This document shows positions 35,445-44,896 of a stretch of 64,000 nucleotides of DNA, in pieces (the first letter of the stretch is position 1; each line of letters begins with the position of its first letter). The DNA comes from SCUB01 sp041918675. Its GTDB lineage: Bacteria; Pseudomonadota; Alphaproteobacteria; Rhizobiales; Xanthobacteraceae. The DNA lies in NCBI GenBank assembly GCA_041918675.1, contig JAYRVF010000014.1, positions 434,001-498,000 of the forward strand, in the 5' to 3' direction. Both the position numbers and the translations under genes were made by a program. The notes under the pieces are model-generated. The model saw nothing but the letters and a program-made list of their open reading frames with translations. It ran no database searches and was not told the DNA's origin.

Positions 35445-37201
35445 TCGACCCCTCCGAGATAGGCGTCGATGACGTCGGGATTTGACTGCACCTCGCGCGG
35501 CGTTCCCTCGGCGATCTTCTGGCCGAAATTGAGCACCACCACGCGATCGACCAGACCCATGACGAATTCCATGTCGTGCTCGACGAGAAGGATGCTGACG
35601 CCCTCGTCGCGAAGCGCCTTGAGGAGCTTGGCCAGCGCCTTCTTCTCCAGGTGGCGTAGGCCGGCCGCCGGTTCGTCGAGCAAGAGCAGCACGGGATCGG
35701 CGGCGAGCGCGCGCGCGATCTCGATCAGCCGCTGCGCGCCGAGCGGCAGCGTGCCCGCCGGATCGAACAGGCGATCGCCGAGCCCGACGCGATCGAGCTG
35801 GCGCGCGGCTTCCGCGAGCAGGCGCGCTTCCTCGGCGCGATCGAGCCGCAGGCTCGCCGAGAGAAAGCCCGTGCGTCCGCGCAGATGCGCGCCGAGCGCG
35901 ACGTTCTCGAGCACCGACAGTCCGGGCAGCAAGTTGACATGCTGGAAGGTGCGCATCAGGCCGAGCCGGGCCACCTGCCGCCCCATCATGCGTTCAAGCT
36001 TGTGGTCGCGGAATTCGATCGCGCCGTCGGTCACCGGCAGCACGCCGGAGACGAGGTTGAACAGCGTGCTCTTGCCGGCGCCGTTCGGTCCGATCACGGC
36101 GAGAATTTCGCCGGTCCGGAGCTCGAACGAAACATTGTCGACGGCGGCGAGCGCGCCGAATTTCTTGACCACGCCGTCGATCCGAAGCAGGTCCCCGCCG
36201 AGCGCCGGCTGCGCGCGCGTGGGCAGCGCCGGCGCGGCGGTCGACGGCCGCGTGGGCCGCGGCGCCGGAAGCAACTTTTCGAAATAGGGCACCAGGCCGT
36301 CGCGGGTACGGTGCAGGAACAACACGATCAGCAGGCCGAACACCACGACTTCATAATTGGCGTTGTCGCCGATCAGCATCGGCAACCCCGTCTTCAGCCA
36401 TTCCTTGAGCATGGTGACGAGCGCCGAGCCGATCAGCGCGCCCCAAACCGCGCTCGATCCGCCGATCACAGCCATGAACAGATAGTCGATGCCGGCGTTG
36501 ATGTTGAACGGCGACGGGCTCACATAGCGCAGGAAATGCGCGTAGAGCCAGCCGGAGAGCGCGGCCAGCAGCGCCGCGATGACGAAGATGACGATCTTGA
36601 TCCGCGCGGTGTCGACGCCGAAGCTCTCGGCCATGGTGACGCGGCCCTTGAGCGCGCGGATGGCCCGGCCCGGGCGCGAGTCGAGAAGATTGCGCACGGC
36701 GAGGCAGGCGGCGATGGTCGCGGCCCAGATCAGATAATACAGCGCGCGCGGATCGATCAGTTCCAGGCCGAACAGGCTGATCGGAGGCACATCGGCAAGT
36801 CCCGAATATTTTCCGAGCATTTCGAGATTGCCGAACAGAAAGAAGATGGCGATGCCCCAGGCGATGGTGCCGAGCGGCAGATAGTGCCCCGACAGGCGCA
36901 GGGTGATGAGGCCGACGGCGAGCGCGACGATGCCGGTCAATCCGAGCGCGGCGAAGAGCGACAACCACGGCGACACGCCGAACCGCGTCGTCAGCACCGC
37001 GCTGGTATAGGCGGCGACGCCGACGAAGGCGGCCTGCCCGAACGACATCAACCCGGCGACGCCGGTCAGGAGCACCAGCCCGACCGCGACGATGCCGGAC
37101 AGCCCGATATAGATCAGCAGCGTCACCTGGAATTCGGACAACACCAGCGGCGCCGCGACAAGCAGCGCCAGCGCCACGGTGGAGAGAAGATGACGATTCA
37201 T
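35441..37201 (-). CDS. Fused LivM permease - LivG ATPase of a branched-chain-type ABC transporter
   Basis: 586 residues in one uninterrupted frame. About 1-310 is a LivM permease with roughly eight to ten membrane segments and the coupling-helix region SRPGRAIRALKG. A Pro/Ala-rich linker (about 310-330) leads to a LivG-type ATPase: VVKKFGALAAVDNVSF, Walker A GPNGAGKST (about 369), LPLGAQRLIEIARAL and LLLLDEPAAGL. livM-livG fusions are known in alphaproteobacteria. ATG 37201 overlaps the livH stop (ATGA). Near catabolic genes such transporters often carry aromatic or organic acids rather than amino acids. Confidence 0.93.
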   Translation of the reverse strand: MNRHLLSTVALALLVAAPLVLSEFQVTLLIYIGLSGIVAVGLVLLTGVAGLMSFGQAAFVGVAAYTSAVLTTRFGVSPWLSLFAALGLTGIVALAVGLITLRLSGHYLPLGTIAWGIAIFFLFGNLEMLGKYSGLADVPPISLFGLELIDPRALYYLIWAATIAACLAVRNLLDSRPGRAIRALKGRVTMAESFGVDTARIKIVIFVIAALLAALSGWLYAHFLRYVSPSPFNINAGIDYLFMAVIGGSSAVWGALIGSALVTMLKEWLKTGLPMLIGDNANYEVVVFGLLIVLFLHRTRDGLVPYFEKLLPAPRPTRPSTAAPALPTRAQPALGGDLLRIDGVVKKFGALAAVDNVSFELRTGEILAVIGPNGAGKSTLFNLVSGVLPVTDGAIEFRDHKLERMMGRQVARLGLMRTFQHVNLLPGLSVLENVALGAHLRGRTGFLSASLRLDRAEEARLLAEAARQLDRVGLGDRLFDPAGTLPLGAQRLIEIARALAADPVLLLLDEPAAGLRHLEKKALAKLLKALRDEGVSILLVEHDMEFVMGLVDRVVVLNFGQKIAEGTPREVQSNPDVIDAYLGGVE

Positions 37202-38241
37202 GACTCGTCGTCCTCCTCGACGCGATGCGTCGTCAGCGCCCGCCACAGCAGCACCGGAATGATCAGCGTGAAGATGATCGATTCCTTGAAGGCGCTGGCG
37301 AAGAACGAGGAGTAGGATTCCAGGAATCCGACCAGCAGCGCGCCGAAGGCCGCGATCGGATAGCTGACCATGCCGCCGATGATGGCGGCGACGAATCCCT
37401 TCAGGCCGATGAGAAAGCCGGTATCGTAGAAGATGGTGGTGACCGGCACGATCAGGATGCCCGAGATCGCGCCGATCAGCGCCGCCAGCGCGAAGCTCAG
37501 CTTGCCGGAGAACTCCGTCGAAATGCCGACCAGGCGCGCGCCGACGCGATTGATCGCCGTCGCGCGCAGCGCCTTGCCGTAGACGGTACGGCCGAAATAG
37601 AGCCACAGCCCAATCATCAGCGTCACCGAGGTGCCGACGATGCCGATGCTCTGCGCGGAGATCGAAAGCATGCCGACGCGGAAGCTCGCGCCGGGAAACA
37701 CGGTCGCGCGCAGTCCCTCGCCGCCGAAAAAGACGAGGCCCAGCCCCGTCATCATATAATGCACGGCGACCGCGATGATGAGCAGCACCAGCGGCGACGC
37801 GCTGGCGACCGGCTGAAACGCCAGCCGGTAAACCATCGGCCCCATCGGCGTGACGATGCCGATCGTCGCCAGCATCTGCAGCCAGATGAGTCCCGGACTG
37901 TTGGCCGCCCACACCGTCAGTCCGGCGACCACGAGCGGAAGGCCGATATTGAAAAGAATCAGCTGGCGCAGACCGCTCCAGTCGCGCTCGCGCGCCAGCC
38001 GCGGCCCATCGAGCGCGACGATCAGCAGACCCGCGCCGACGAGTAGATAGATCGTACCCGGAACGCGGCCGACCTGCATCACCGCGAGCGACAACGCGGC
38101 GAACGAAATGAACTCGCCCTGCGGAATGCAGATGACCCGCGTCACCGCGTAGACGACGATCAACGCCAGCGCGAGCAAGGCGTAGATCGCGCCGTTGACG
38201 ATGGCGTCCTGCGACAGCCACAAGATGACGGCGAGGTTCAT
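37198..38241 (-). CDS. livH: Branched-chain-type ABC transporter permease LivH
   Basis: 347 residues from ATG 38241; the open frame upstream is Arg-rich and not membrane-like, which rules out longer starts. About eight or nine hydrophobic segments are present, with ALIVVYAVTRVICIPQGEF near the start and GKALRATAINRVGARLVGIS as the coupling helix. An insertion of about 40 residues after the second membrane segment (DGPRLARERDWSG) makes it longer than the common 290-300 residues. It starts the livH - livMG - livF unit; the 403 bp before it separate it from the binding-protein gene. Confidence 0.92.
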   Translation of the reverse strand: MNLAVILWLSQDAIVNGAIYALLALALIVVYAVTRVICIPQGEFISFAALSLAVMQVGRVPGTIYLLVGAGLLIVALDGPRLARERDWSGLRQLILFNIGLPLVVAGLTVWAANSPGLIWLQMLATIGIVTPMGPMVYRLAFQPVASASPLVLLIIAVAVHYMMTGLGLVFFGGEGLRATVFPGASFRVGMLSISAQSIGIVGTSVTLMIGLWLYFGRTVYGKALRATAINRVGARLVGISTEFSGKLSFALAALIGAISGILIVPVTTIFYDTGFLIGLKGFVAAIIGGMVSYPIAAFGALLVGFLESYSSFFASAFKESIIFTLIIPVLLWRALTTHRVEEDDES

Positions 38242-38644
38242 CCGCGAGTCCGTTGGGCTCTGGCGATGACGATAGCGACGGCGCGCCCGGCGGCGACGGC
38301 GCGCGCGCGCGGAGCGCCGGCGGATTTGCCGACGCCATGCCCGCGGCATATCGTGCGCGCTGTCGTCATGTCCGTGATCGCGATTGGCTTGGGAGCCGCG
38401 CCGCCAAGACCGCGCCGGAAAGCGCGACCCGAGCGGCGAACGCAATGGCGCGTTGAACGCAACGGCGCGAGGAACGAGATGTTCTCGGCCGGCGGGTCGT
38501 CACCCGGCGCGGCGGCGTCGAAACCCCGTCCCCGCGTGACGCGCGGACCGACGCGTGGATCGTCGATCCCGACGCGGCGGCGGCGATCGCCATGATCGAT
38601 CCGCGGCCGCGTCGTCCACTTCCCCCTCGCGCGTTCGCCCGCGC
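38242..38644. other. Intergenic region between the binding-protein gene and livH
   Basis: About 400 bp, very GC-rich. No gene can be supported in any frame: the open frames give Arg/Ala/Gly-rich low-complexity translations. It probably contains the end of the binding-protein transcript and a processing or attenuation site that separates high binding-protein from low permease expression. No clear hairpin with a T-run was found. Confidence 0.4.
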
Positions 38645-39787
38645 CTACTGCACCAACCGCCACTTGCCTTCCTTGACCTGCACCATGACACGGGCGCGAT
38701 CGTCGACACCGGTGTGGTCGCTCGGCGTCATGTTATAGACGGCATGGGTGCCGAAGACGTCCTTCACGTTCTCGATCGAATCGCGCAGCACCTGCCGGAA
38801 CTCCGGCGTGCCGGGCTTGGCCTTCTTCACCGCGTCGGCGACCGCCTTGTCGAGAATGAGATAGGCGTCGTAGCTGTAGCCGGCGAACGCGTTGCGGCTG
38901 CCGGCGCCGAAGGTCTGCTCGTAGTTGGCGACGAACTCCGACGCCACCTTCTTCAGCGCGTGATTGGCCGGCAGATCCTCGGGAACGAGCAGCGCGCCGG
39001 TCGTCGCGATCGCGCCCTCGACCGCCTTGCCGCCCACCTTGATGAATTCGAGATTGGCCGTGCCGGGGTTGTGATAGATTTGCTTGGTATAGCCGCGCTC
39101 GACCAGACCGATTTGCGGCAACGCGCCGCCGGTGCCCGAACCACCCACCACCACGGCGTCGGGATTGTCGGCGAGAATCTTGATCACCTGCCCGGCGACG
39201 CTGGTGTCGGCGCGGGCGTAGCGCTCCTCGGTGACGATCTTGATGCCGGCCGGGTCGGAGTGCTTCTTCGTCGAATTCAGCACGATGTCGCCCCAGGAGT
39301 CGGAGTAGCCGATGAAGCCCACCGTCTTGACGCCCTTGGCGACCATCTGATCGACCATCGGCTTCATCATCAGCGGGATCGGCTGCACGACCTGGAAGAT
39401 CCATTCGCGCTTGTCGGGCGGCAGCGCCACCGGCGCCACGGCGATCATCGGCGTCTTGGTTTCCGTCGCGATGATGGCGACCTGCGTGGTCGAGGGCACC
39501 GACACCGAGCCGACCAGGGCGTCGACCTTGTCCTCGGTGATCAGCTTGCGCGCATTCTTGGCCGCGGTCGTCGGATCGCCGCCATCCTCGAGAATGATGT
39601 ACTTCACCGGAAGGCCGCCGAGCGTCTTCGGCATGAGCTGGAACGCGTTCTTGTAGTGAATGCCCAGCGAGGCGCCCGGACCGGTCGCTCCGAACGTGGC
39701 GCCGATCGTAATCTCCTGCGCCAGCGCCGCGCTCGCGAGCGCGGACGCGGTTGCAAGTCCAATCGTGAATGACGCGAGTTTTGTCAT
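38645..39787 (-). CDS. Periplasmic substrate-binding protein of branched-chain-type ABC transporter
   Basis: 380 residues from ATG 39787, which has GGGAGGGAAAACG directly upstream. The signal peptide MTKLASFTIGLATASALASAALAQ is followed by EITIGATFGATGPGASLGI, the typical first strand of a LivK/Peripla_BP_6 protein. Later landmarks are VKYIILEDGGDPTTAAKNARKL and the serine/threonine positions (SVSVPSTTQ) that contact the ligand carboxylate. Its ligand is unknown. It lies between the catabolic genes (134 bp after the CoA-transferase gene) and the permease genes on the same strand. Confidence 0.93.
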   Translation of the reverse strand: MTKLASFTIGLATASALASAALAQEITIGATFGATGPGASLGIHYKNAFQLMPKTLGGLPVKYIILEDGGDPTTAAKNARKLITEDKVDALVGSVSVPSTTQVAIIATETKTPMIAVAPVALPPDKREWIFQVVQPIPLMMKPMVDQMVAKGVKTVGFIGYSDSWGDIVLNSTKKHSDPAGIKIVTEERYARADTSVAGQVIKILADNPDAVVVGGSGTGGALPQIGLVERGYTKQIYHNPGTANLEFIKVGGKAVEGAIATTGALLVPEDLPANHALKKVASEFVANYEQTFGAGSRNAFAGYSYDAYLILDKAVADAVKKAKPGTPEFRQVLRDSIENVKDVFGTHAVYNMTPSDHTGVDDRARVMVQVKEGKWRLVQ

Positions 39788-39920
39788 CGTTTTCCCTCCC
39801 TTGTGGTCACATGCCACACCGTGGTTTGCATAAGGGCGTCTTGCCCAATGTCGATTTAGCCCCCGGCTTTTCTTCGTTACTTGTCCTAGCATAATTGCAC
39901 CGCCGATGAATGCGTTAGTT

Positions 39921-41111
39921 TCAGGCAGCAACTCCATCGGCGATGTGCAGATCGATTTCCGCGGCGGAATAGCCGGCTTCGGCGAGAACCTTGCGCGTGT
40001 CGGCGCCGTATTTCACCGGGAACGGCATGATCGGTGGTGACGCCGACAGGTCCACCGCCATCGGTTGCATGCTGACCGACCGACCGTCGGGAAGAATCGT
40101 TCGCATCAACTTGTCGCGGAGCTGCGGCATCTCCCGTACGCGCCGGATATCGTAGATTTGCGTCGCCGGAATCGTGGCCGACCGAAGGTCGGTTAGAATT
40201 TCATCGACCGTGGACTTGCTCGTGACCGCCGCGATGTCGCGATGAATGGCGGCGCGTTCCCTGATGCGGCCCTCATTGGTGACACGAACGTCGTTGGCGA
40301 CCGGCTGGAACCGCGGCATCGCCATCAACCGGCGCCATTGCACATCGCTGCCGATGGCGAGATAGACGAAGCCGTCCTTGGCCGGATAGACGTTCGAGGG
40401 CACGAACTTGCGGTGCTCGTTGCCGGCGCGCGTGATCTCGTCCGGCGCGCAGCCGAAGTCGATCAATGGCAGCGTCGTGATCAGCCACGACGCCGCCGCC
40501 TGCAGCATCGACACGTCGATGCGCCGCCCCTTGCCGGTTTCGGCCTTCTCCAAAAGCGCGAGCAGGACGTTGGCGTAGACCTCGTCGCCCGCCTTGAGAT
40601 CGATCACCGGCAGGCCCATCAAGGTCGGCGCGCCTTCCGGGTCGCCCGTGGTTTCCATGTAGCCGCACATCGCCTGGATGACCGGATCGTAGCCCGGCAC
40701 CTCGGGATAATCCGGCCCCATCGCCGAGATCCCTGCCCAGATGAGGTCGGGCTTGATCGCGGCGAGCTGGTCGTAGTCGATGCCGAGCTGCTTGTAGCGC
40801 ACCGGGATCGTGTTGCAGCAGAACACGTCGACATCGAGCGACTTGATGATCCGGTGCAGCACCTCCCGCCCGCGCGGATCCTTGAGGTTGAGCGCGATCG
40901 CCTCCTTGCCGACGTTGGGCGCGATGAAATAGCTGCGCCGGTCGTCGTCGGCGACACGGCCGCCGATATAGCGGTTGGGATCGCCCGGCAGGCCGCGCGA
41001 TTCCGAAGTCGCCTCGACGCGGATGACGCGCCAGCCGAGCTGCGCGAAACGCAGCGTCGCCGACGGCATCGACAGCGCCTGCTCGAGGCTGAGGACGGTC
41101 CGCTTCTTCAT
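39921..41111 (-). CDS. Family III CoA-transferase (CaiB/BaiF)
   Basis: 396 residues. Landmarks are GWRVIRVEATSESRG, LNLKDPRGREVLHRII, VFCCNTIPVRYKQLGIDY, and the active-site region IDLKAGDEVYANVLLALLEK, whose Asp should form the acyl-glutamyl/aspartyl-type anhydride, followed by TGKGRRIDVSML. These enzymes move CoA between acids, such as succinyl-CoA or formyl-CoA donors. The N-terminus is shorter than usual: the typical G-x-R-V-L-D-L-T opening is replaced by LSLEQALSMP. ATG 41111 overlaps the stop of the molybdenum subunit gene (ATGA), so it is the co-translated last step of that operon. Confidence 0.9.
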   Translation of the reverse strand: MKKRTVLSLEQALSMPSATLRFAQLGWRVIRVEATSESRGLPGDPNRYIGGRVADDDRRSYFIAPNVGKEAIALNLKDPRGREVLHRIIKSLDVDVFCCNTIPVRYKQLGIDYDQLAAIKPDLIWAGISAMGPDYPEVPGYDPVIQAMCGYMETTGDPEGAPTLMGLPVIDLKAGDEVYANVLLALLEKAETGKGRRIDVSMLQAAASWLITTLPLIDFGCAPDEITRAGNEHRKFVPSNVYPAKDGFVYLAIGSDVQWRRLMAMPRFQPVANDVRVTNEGRIRERAAIHRDIAAVTSKSTVDEILTDLRSATIPATQIYDIRRVREMPQLRDKLMRTILPDGRSVSMQPMAVDLSASPPIMPFPVKYGADTRKVLAEAGYSAAEIDLHIADGVAA

Positions 41112-43522
41112 CCGCGCAAATCCCATGATGGCGGCGCGATCTCGCCGTGCAACGCGCGATAGACGCGTTCGGGCGTGAACGGCAACGCGGTGATGCGCAC
41201 GCCGGTGGCGTTGTAGATGGCGTTGGCGACGGCGGCGGCGACGCAGATCGCGGGCGCCTCGCCGACGCCCTTGGCGCCCTGCGGCCCCTCGCCGTCCATG
41301 GTTTCGATGAACGAGATGTCCATTTCCGGAATCTCGGGCGCCGTCACCAGCTTGTAGTCGCGGAAGTTCGGATTGCGGATGACGCCGTGGTCGACCATCA
41401 GATCCTCGGTCAAGGCGTAGCCCTGTCCCATGATGATGCCGCCCTCGATCTGGCCCTCGATGCCGAGGCGGTTGAGCACGCGTCCGACGTCGTGCGCGGC
41501 GCTCACCTTCACCAGCTTGACGACGCCGGTCCTGGTGTCGACCTCGACCTCGACCACTTGCGTCGCCCAGGCATAGGCGGCCGACACGTCGCCCTTGAAC
41601 TCGCGGTCGGCGTGCCGGCTCGGCGGCTCGTAGTAGAAGGTCGTCATCACCAGCTCGGCCTTGTCGGAGAAATGCAACGAGCGGATCAGCTTGCTGAGCT
41701 CGATCAATTTCTTGCCGGTGGCCACCTCGACGACGGCGCCGCCCTTCAGATCGAGCCCCTCGCGCGGGGTGTTGAATTTCGCGGACGCGGCGGCGAGAAT
41801 CTTGTCCTTGGCCTTGCGCGCCGCGCCGATCGCCGAATTGCCGGCGATGAAGGTCGTGCGCGAGGCGTGCACGCCGACGTCCCAGGGCGTGATCTCGGTG
41901 TCGTTGTTGATGACGCTGACCGCCGACAGCGGCAGGCCCAGTTCCTCGCAGACGAGCTGCGACAGCACCGTTTCCGAACCCTGGCCGATTTCGGACGCGC
42001 CCGTGATCAGCGTGACATGGGCGAAGTCGTCGATCTTGAGGATCGTGCCGCAGCCGTCCGAGGGATAGATCTTGGCGCCGCCGCCGACGTGAAGCATCGA
42101 GGCCATGCCGACGCCGCGCTTGATCGGGTTGGGATCGGTCCAGCGCGCGCGATTCTCGTGATGCTTGCGCTGATATTCGCCGTGTTCGGCCGCCGTGGTC
42201 AGGCATTCCTTGAGGCCGCAGGCCTTGAAGTTCAGCCCCTGCTCGGAAACTTCGCCCGGATCATGGGCGTTCTTGAGCCGGAATTCGAGCGGGTCCATGC
42301 CGATCGCCTCGGCGAGGCGATCCATATGCGCTTCCACCGCGAAGGTCGCCTGCAGATTGCCATAGCCGCGGAACGAGCCGGCATAGGGGTTGTTGGTGTA
42401 GACCGCCGTGGTGTGATAGCCGCAATGCGGCACGCGGTAGAGCGAGGAAATCGTCTGCATCATCACGAACGGCGTGGTCGCGCCCCAGGAGGTGTAGGCG
42501 CCGTTGTCGTGGATGGTGTCGACCTCGCGGAAGGTGAGCACGCCGTCGCGCGTGCAGCCCGAGCGCAGCTTGAGCAGCACCGGCTGGCGCGTCGGCGAGG
42601 CGGCGAATTCCTCCTCGCGCGTGAACACCAGCTTGACCGGACGCCCGGTGATGCGCGCCAGATAGATGGCGATCGGCTCGAACGGATAGATGTCGAGCTT
42701 GGAGCCGAAGCCGCCGCCGATCGGCGGTTGGATGATGCGCACGCGCGCCGGATCGATGCCGAGCAGGTCGGCGAATTCGCGCTTGTGCAGGAACGGCACC
42801 TGCGAGTTCGAATGCAGAATGAGATTCCCGGCGATGTCGAACTCGGCGATCACGCCGGAAACGCCCATGCAGCAATGGGTGACGTAATGCAGCCAGAACA
42901 CGTCCTCGACGACGATCGCCGATTCCGCCTCGCCCTTGGCGAGATCGCCATGCTTGTAGTCGAAGGTCATGGCGATGTTGTCGGTCTTGCCGGTGAAGGC
43001 GATCGGCATGCCCTGTTTGAGATGCTCGGGGCTACCGTCGGCGCCGTGCGGCTCGGGATGGATCAGCAGCGCGTCGGGCTTGAGCGCCTCGCGCGGATCG
43101 CTGATCACCGGCAGGTCCTCGTACTCGACCTCGATCAGCTTCAGCGCCGCCTCGGCGATTTCGACCGTGTCGGCGGCGACCGCGGCGATCTCGTCGCGCA
43201 GGCTGCGCACGCGATCGGGCTTGAGCGGCAGATGGTCGCGCGCCACGCCGATCGGCTGCTGGTTCGGAATGTCGGCGGCGGTGATGACGGCGCGCACGCC
43301 CGCCAGCGCCTTGGCCTTGCTGGTGTCGATCTTCTTGATCTTGGCGTGAGCACGGCTCGAACGAAGGATCTTGGCGTGCAACTGGCCCGGCAGATCGATG
43401 TCGTGAATGTAGCGGGTCTTGCCGCTCGCCTTGGCCGGCGCGTCCATCTTGGGAATGCGCTTGCCGATCAGCGTGCCGCCGTCGGCCTTGTCCTCGGCCC
43501 GTGTTTTTTCCAGCGCTGCCAT
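41108..43522 (-). CDS. Molybdenum hydroxylase large subunit (xanthine dehydrogenase/aldehyde oxidase family)
   Basis: 804 residues, starting at ATG 43522 with GGAGG upstream. The N-terminal domain (KRIPKMDAPAKASGKTRYIHDIDLPG) and the molybdopterin-binding half are complete: PPIGGGFGSKLDIYPFEPIA, SFRGYGNLQATFAVE, QGSETVLSQ and the catalytic glutamate in KGVGEAPAICVAA near the C-terminus. It inserts oxygen from water at a carbon next to nitrogen or into an aldehyde, or reductively dehydroxylates in 4-hydroxybenzoyl-CoA reductase relatives. With the FAD and 2Fe-2S genes upstream it forms a three-subunit enzyme. The substrate is unknown. Confidence 0.93.
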   Translation of the reverse strand: MAALEKTRAEDKADGGTLIGKRIPKMDAPAKASGKTRYIHDIDLPGQLHAKILRSSRAHAKIKKIDTSKAKALAGVRAVITAADIPNQQPIGVARDHLPLKPDRVRSLRDEIAAVAADTVEIAEAALKLIEVEYEDLPVISDPREALKPDALLIHPEPHGADGSPEHLKQGMPIAFTGKTDNIAMTFDYKHGDLAKGEAESAIVVEDVFWLHYVTHCCMGVSGVIAEFDIAGNLILHSNSQVPFLHKREFADLLGIDPARVRIIQPPIGGGFGSKLDIYPFEPIAIYLARITGRPVKLVFTREEEFAASPTRQPVLLKLRSGCTRDGVLTFREVDTIHDNGAYTSWGATTPFVMMQTISSLYRVPHCGYHTTAVYTNNPYAGSFRGYGNLQATFAVEAHMDRLAEAIGMDPLEFRLKNAHDPGEVSEQGLNFKACGLKECLTTAAEHGEYQRKHHENRARWTDPNPIKRGVGMASMLHVGGGAKIYPSDGCGTILKIDDFAHVTLITGASEIGQGSETVLSQLVCEELGLPLSAVSVINNDTEITPWDVGVHASRTTFIAGNSAIGAARKAKDKILAAASAKFNTPREGLDLKGGAVVEVATGKKLIELSKLIRSLHFSDKAELVMTTFYYEPPSRHADREFKGDVSAAYAWATQVVEVEVDTRTGVVKLVKVSAAHDVGRVLNRLGIEGQIEGGIIMGQGYALTEDLMVDHGVIRNPNFRDYKLVTAPEIPEMDISFIETMDGEGPQGAKGVGEAPAICVAAAVANAIYNATGVRITALPFTPERVYRALHGEIAPPSWDLRG

Positions 43523-43531
43523 GACGCCCTC

Positions 43532-44005
43532 CTATCTCGCCGCCGTGCTGACGTCGGTAACGGCGTCAATGATCTTGCGATAGCCGGTGCAGCGGCACAA
43601 ATTGCCCTCGATGCCGCGGCGGATGTCGTCGTCGCTGGCGGCCGGATTCTTCTCCAGCACATGATGCGACTGCATCACCAGGCCCGGCGTGCAGAAGCCG
43701 CATTGCACCGCGCCGTGCTCGACGAAGCTCGCTCGCAGCGCCGCGCCCAATTCATCGGCGACCCGTCCCTCGATGGTCACGAGCTCGCGGCCGTCGCAAT
43801 CGGCGGCGAACATCAGGCAGGAATTGACCGTCGCGCCATCGACCGAGATCGTGCAGGCGCCGCATTCGCCCTCGCCGCAGCCGTATTTGGTGCCGGTCAG
43901 ACCCAGCACCTCGCGCACCAGGTCGAGCGCGCTCATGTCGGGCGGCACGCGCGCCGAGGTCTCGGCGCCGTTCAGCTTGAAGGTGATATCAACCATGACC
44001 GACAT
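43532..44005 (-). CDS. Molybdenum hydroxylase 2Fe-2S subunit
   Basis: 157 residues from ATG 44005 (AAGGA nine bases before); Met at 43996 is an alternative. Two 2Fe-2S centres are visible: plant-ferredoxin type CGEGECGACTISVDG with the fourth cysteine in NSCL, and the C-terminal helical one CGFCTPG ... EGNLCRCTGY. It passes electrons from the Mo site to the FAD subunit. It overlaps the FAD gene by 17 bases and lies nine bases before the Mo subunit gene. Confidence 0.96.
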   Translation of the reverse strand: MSVMVDITFKLNGAETSARVPPDMSALDLVREVLGLTGTKYGCGEGECGACTISVDGATVNSCLMFAADCDGRELVTIEGRVADELGAALRASFVEHGAVQCGFCTPGLVMQSHHVLEKNPAASDDDIRRGIEGNLCRCTGYRKIIDAVTDVSTAAR

Positions 44006-44855
44006 CGCCGAGCATCCTTTCCAGCATGTTCCGGACGAGTTCGCGGCGGTACCATTCGGACGCGCGAACATCGCTGATGGGATGAATGTCGCGCTCGGCC
44101 GCGGCCGCGGCGAGGGCGATCACGTGATTGTCGAGCGGCTTGCCCTCGAGCGCGGCTTCCGCGCCGGGCGAGCGGATCGCGGTCGGCGCCACCGCGCCGA
44201 AGGCGACGCGCGCCCCGTGCAGCGCCTTGCCCTTGAGCACGCCGCCGATGCCGATCGAGATCGTGGAGATGTCGAGCGCCGGGCGCGTGCCGAACTTGAA
44301 GAAGGCGCCGACGAAATCCTTCGGCGGGGCGGCGATTTCGACGGCGACGAGAAGTTCGGAGGGCTCGCGGCGGGTCTTGCCCGGTCCCAGCAGGAATTCG
44401 GCGAGCGGCATCGTCCGCGTCGTCACCGCGCCGTTCGGCTTGCTCGCCAGAACCACCCGCGCGTCGAGAACGAGCAGCGGCACGTGGGTGTCGCCGGCGG
44501 GCGAGGCGTTGCAGATATTGCCGCCGAGCGTGCCAGCGTTCCTGATCTGGTCGCTGGCGAAATGATCGCACGCTTGCCACAACACGCCGAGCTTGGCCTT
44601 GATCTCGGGATGATTCCGCATCTCGCTGATCGTCGTCAGCGCGCCGACGCGGAAGACGCCGCCGCCATGATCGATGCCGCGCAACTCGCCGATACGGCGG
44701 ATGTTCATCAGCGTCGGCTTGAAGGCGAGCTTGCCGGACTTGGCTTGCGGCATGAGATCGGTGCCGCCGGCCAGGATGGTGACGTTGCCGCCGCGCAGCA
44801 GTTCGGTCGCTTCGTCGAGCGAGCGCGGCGCCGCGTAGTGTTGAATGCTGGACAT
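43989..44855 (-). CDS. Molybdenum hydroxylase FAD-binding medium subunit
   Basis: 288 residues. FAD-binding motifs VTILAGGTDLMPQAK (about 27) and NAGTLGGNICNASPAGD (about 100) are typical of CoxM/XdhB medium subunits. The extra 4Fe-4S-carrying insertion of 4-hydroxybenzoyl-CoA reductase is absent at this length, which argues for an oxidative hydroxylase. ATG 44855 begins MSSIQHYAAPRSL. It is 41 bp downstream of hydantoinase B and the first gene of the FAD - FeS - Mo - CoA-transferase run. Confidence 0.94.
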   Translation of the reverse strand: MSSIQHYAAPRSLDEATELLRGGNVTILAGGTDLMPQAKSGKLAFKPTLMNIRRIGELRGIDHGGGVFRVGALTTISEMRNHPEIKAKLGVLWQACDHFASDQIRNAGTLGGNICNASPAGDTHVPLLVLDARVVLASKPNGAVTTRTMPLAEFLLGPGKTRREPSELLVAVEIAAPPKDFVGAFFKFGTRPALDISTISIGIGGVLKGKALHGARVAFGAVAPTAIRSPGAEAALEGKPLDNHVIALAAAAAERDIHPISDVRASEWYRRELVRNMLERMLGDVGHG

Positions 44856-44896
44856 CAGGTGCTCCACCCCATTGACGCGTCCGTGATCCTCATCGA

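Noticed and set aside
35441..37201. Assembly or frameshift artefact joining livM and livG
   Set aside because: The frame is uninterrupted, the linker is plausible, and livM-livG fusions are known in alphaproteobacteria.
41147..44077. Very long open frame antisense to the molybdenum hydroxylase genes
   Set aside because: Composition-driven shadow: its translation is His/Asp/Arg-rich with no domain, and the opposite strand carries clear conserved enzymes.
41108..44855. 4-hydroxybenzoyl-CoA reductase (HcrABC)
   Set aside because: The medium subunit is too short for the extra 4Fe-4S insertion, and the neighbours (hydantoinase, family III CoA-transferase) do not fit benzoyl-CoA metabolism.
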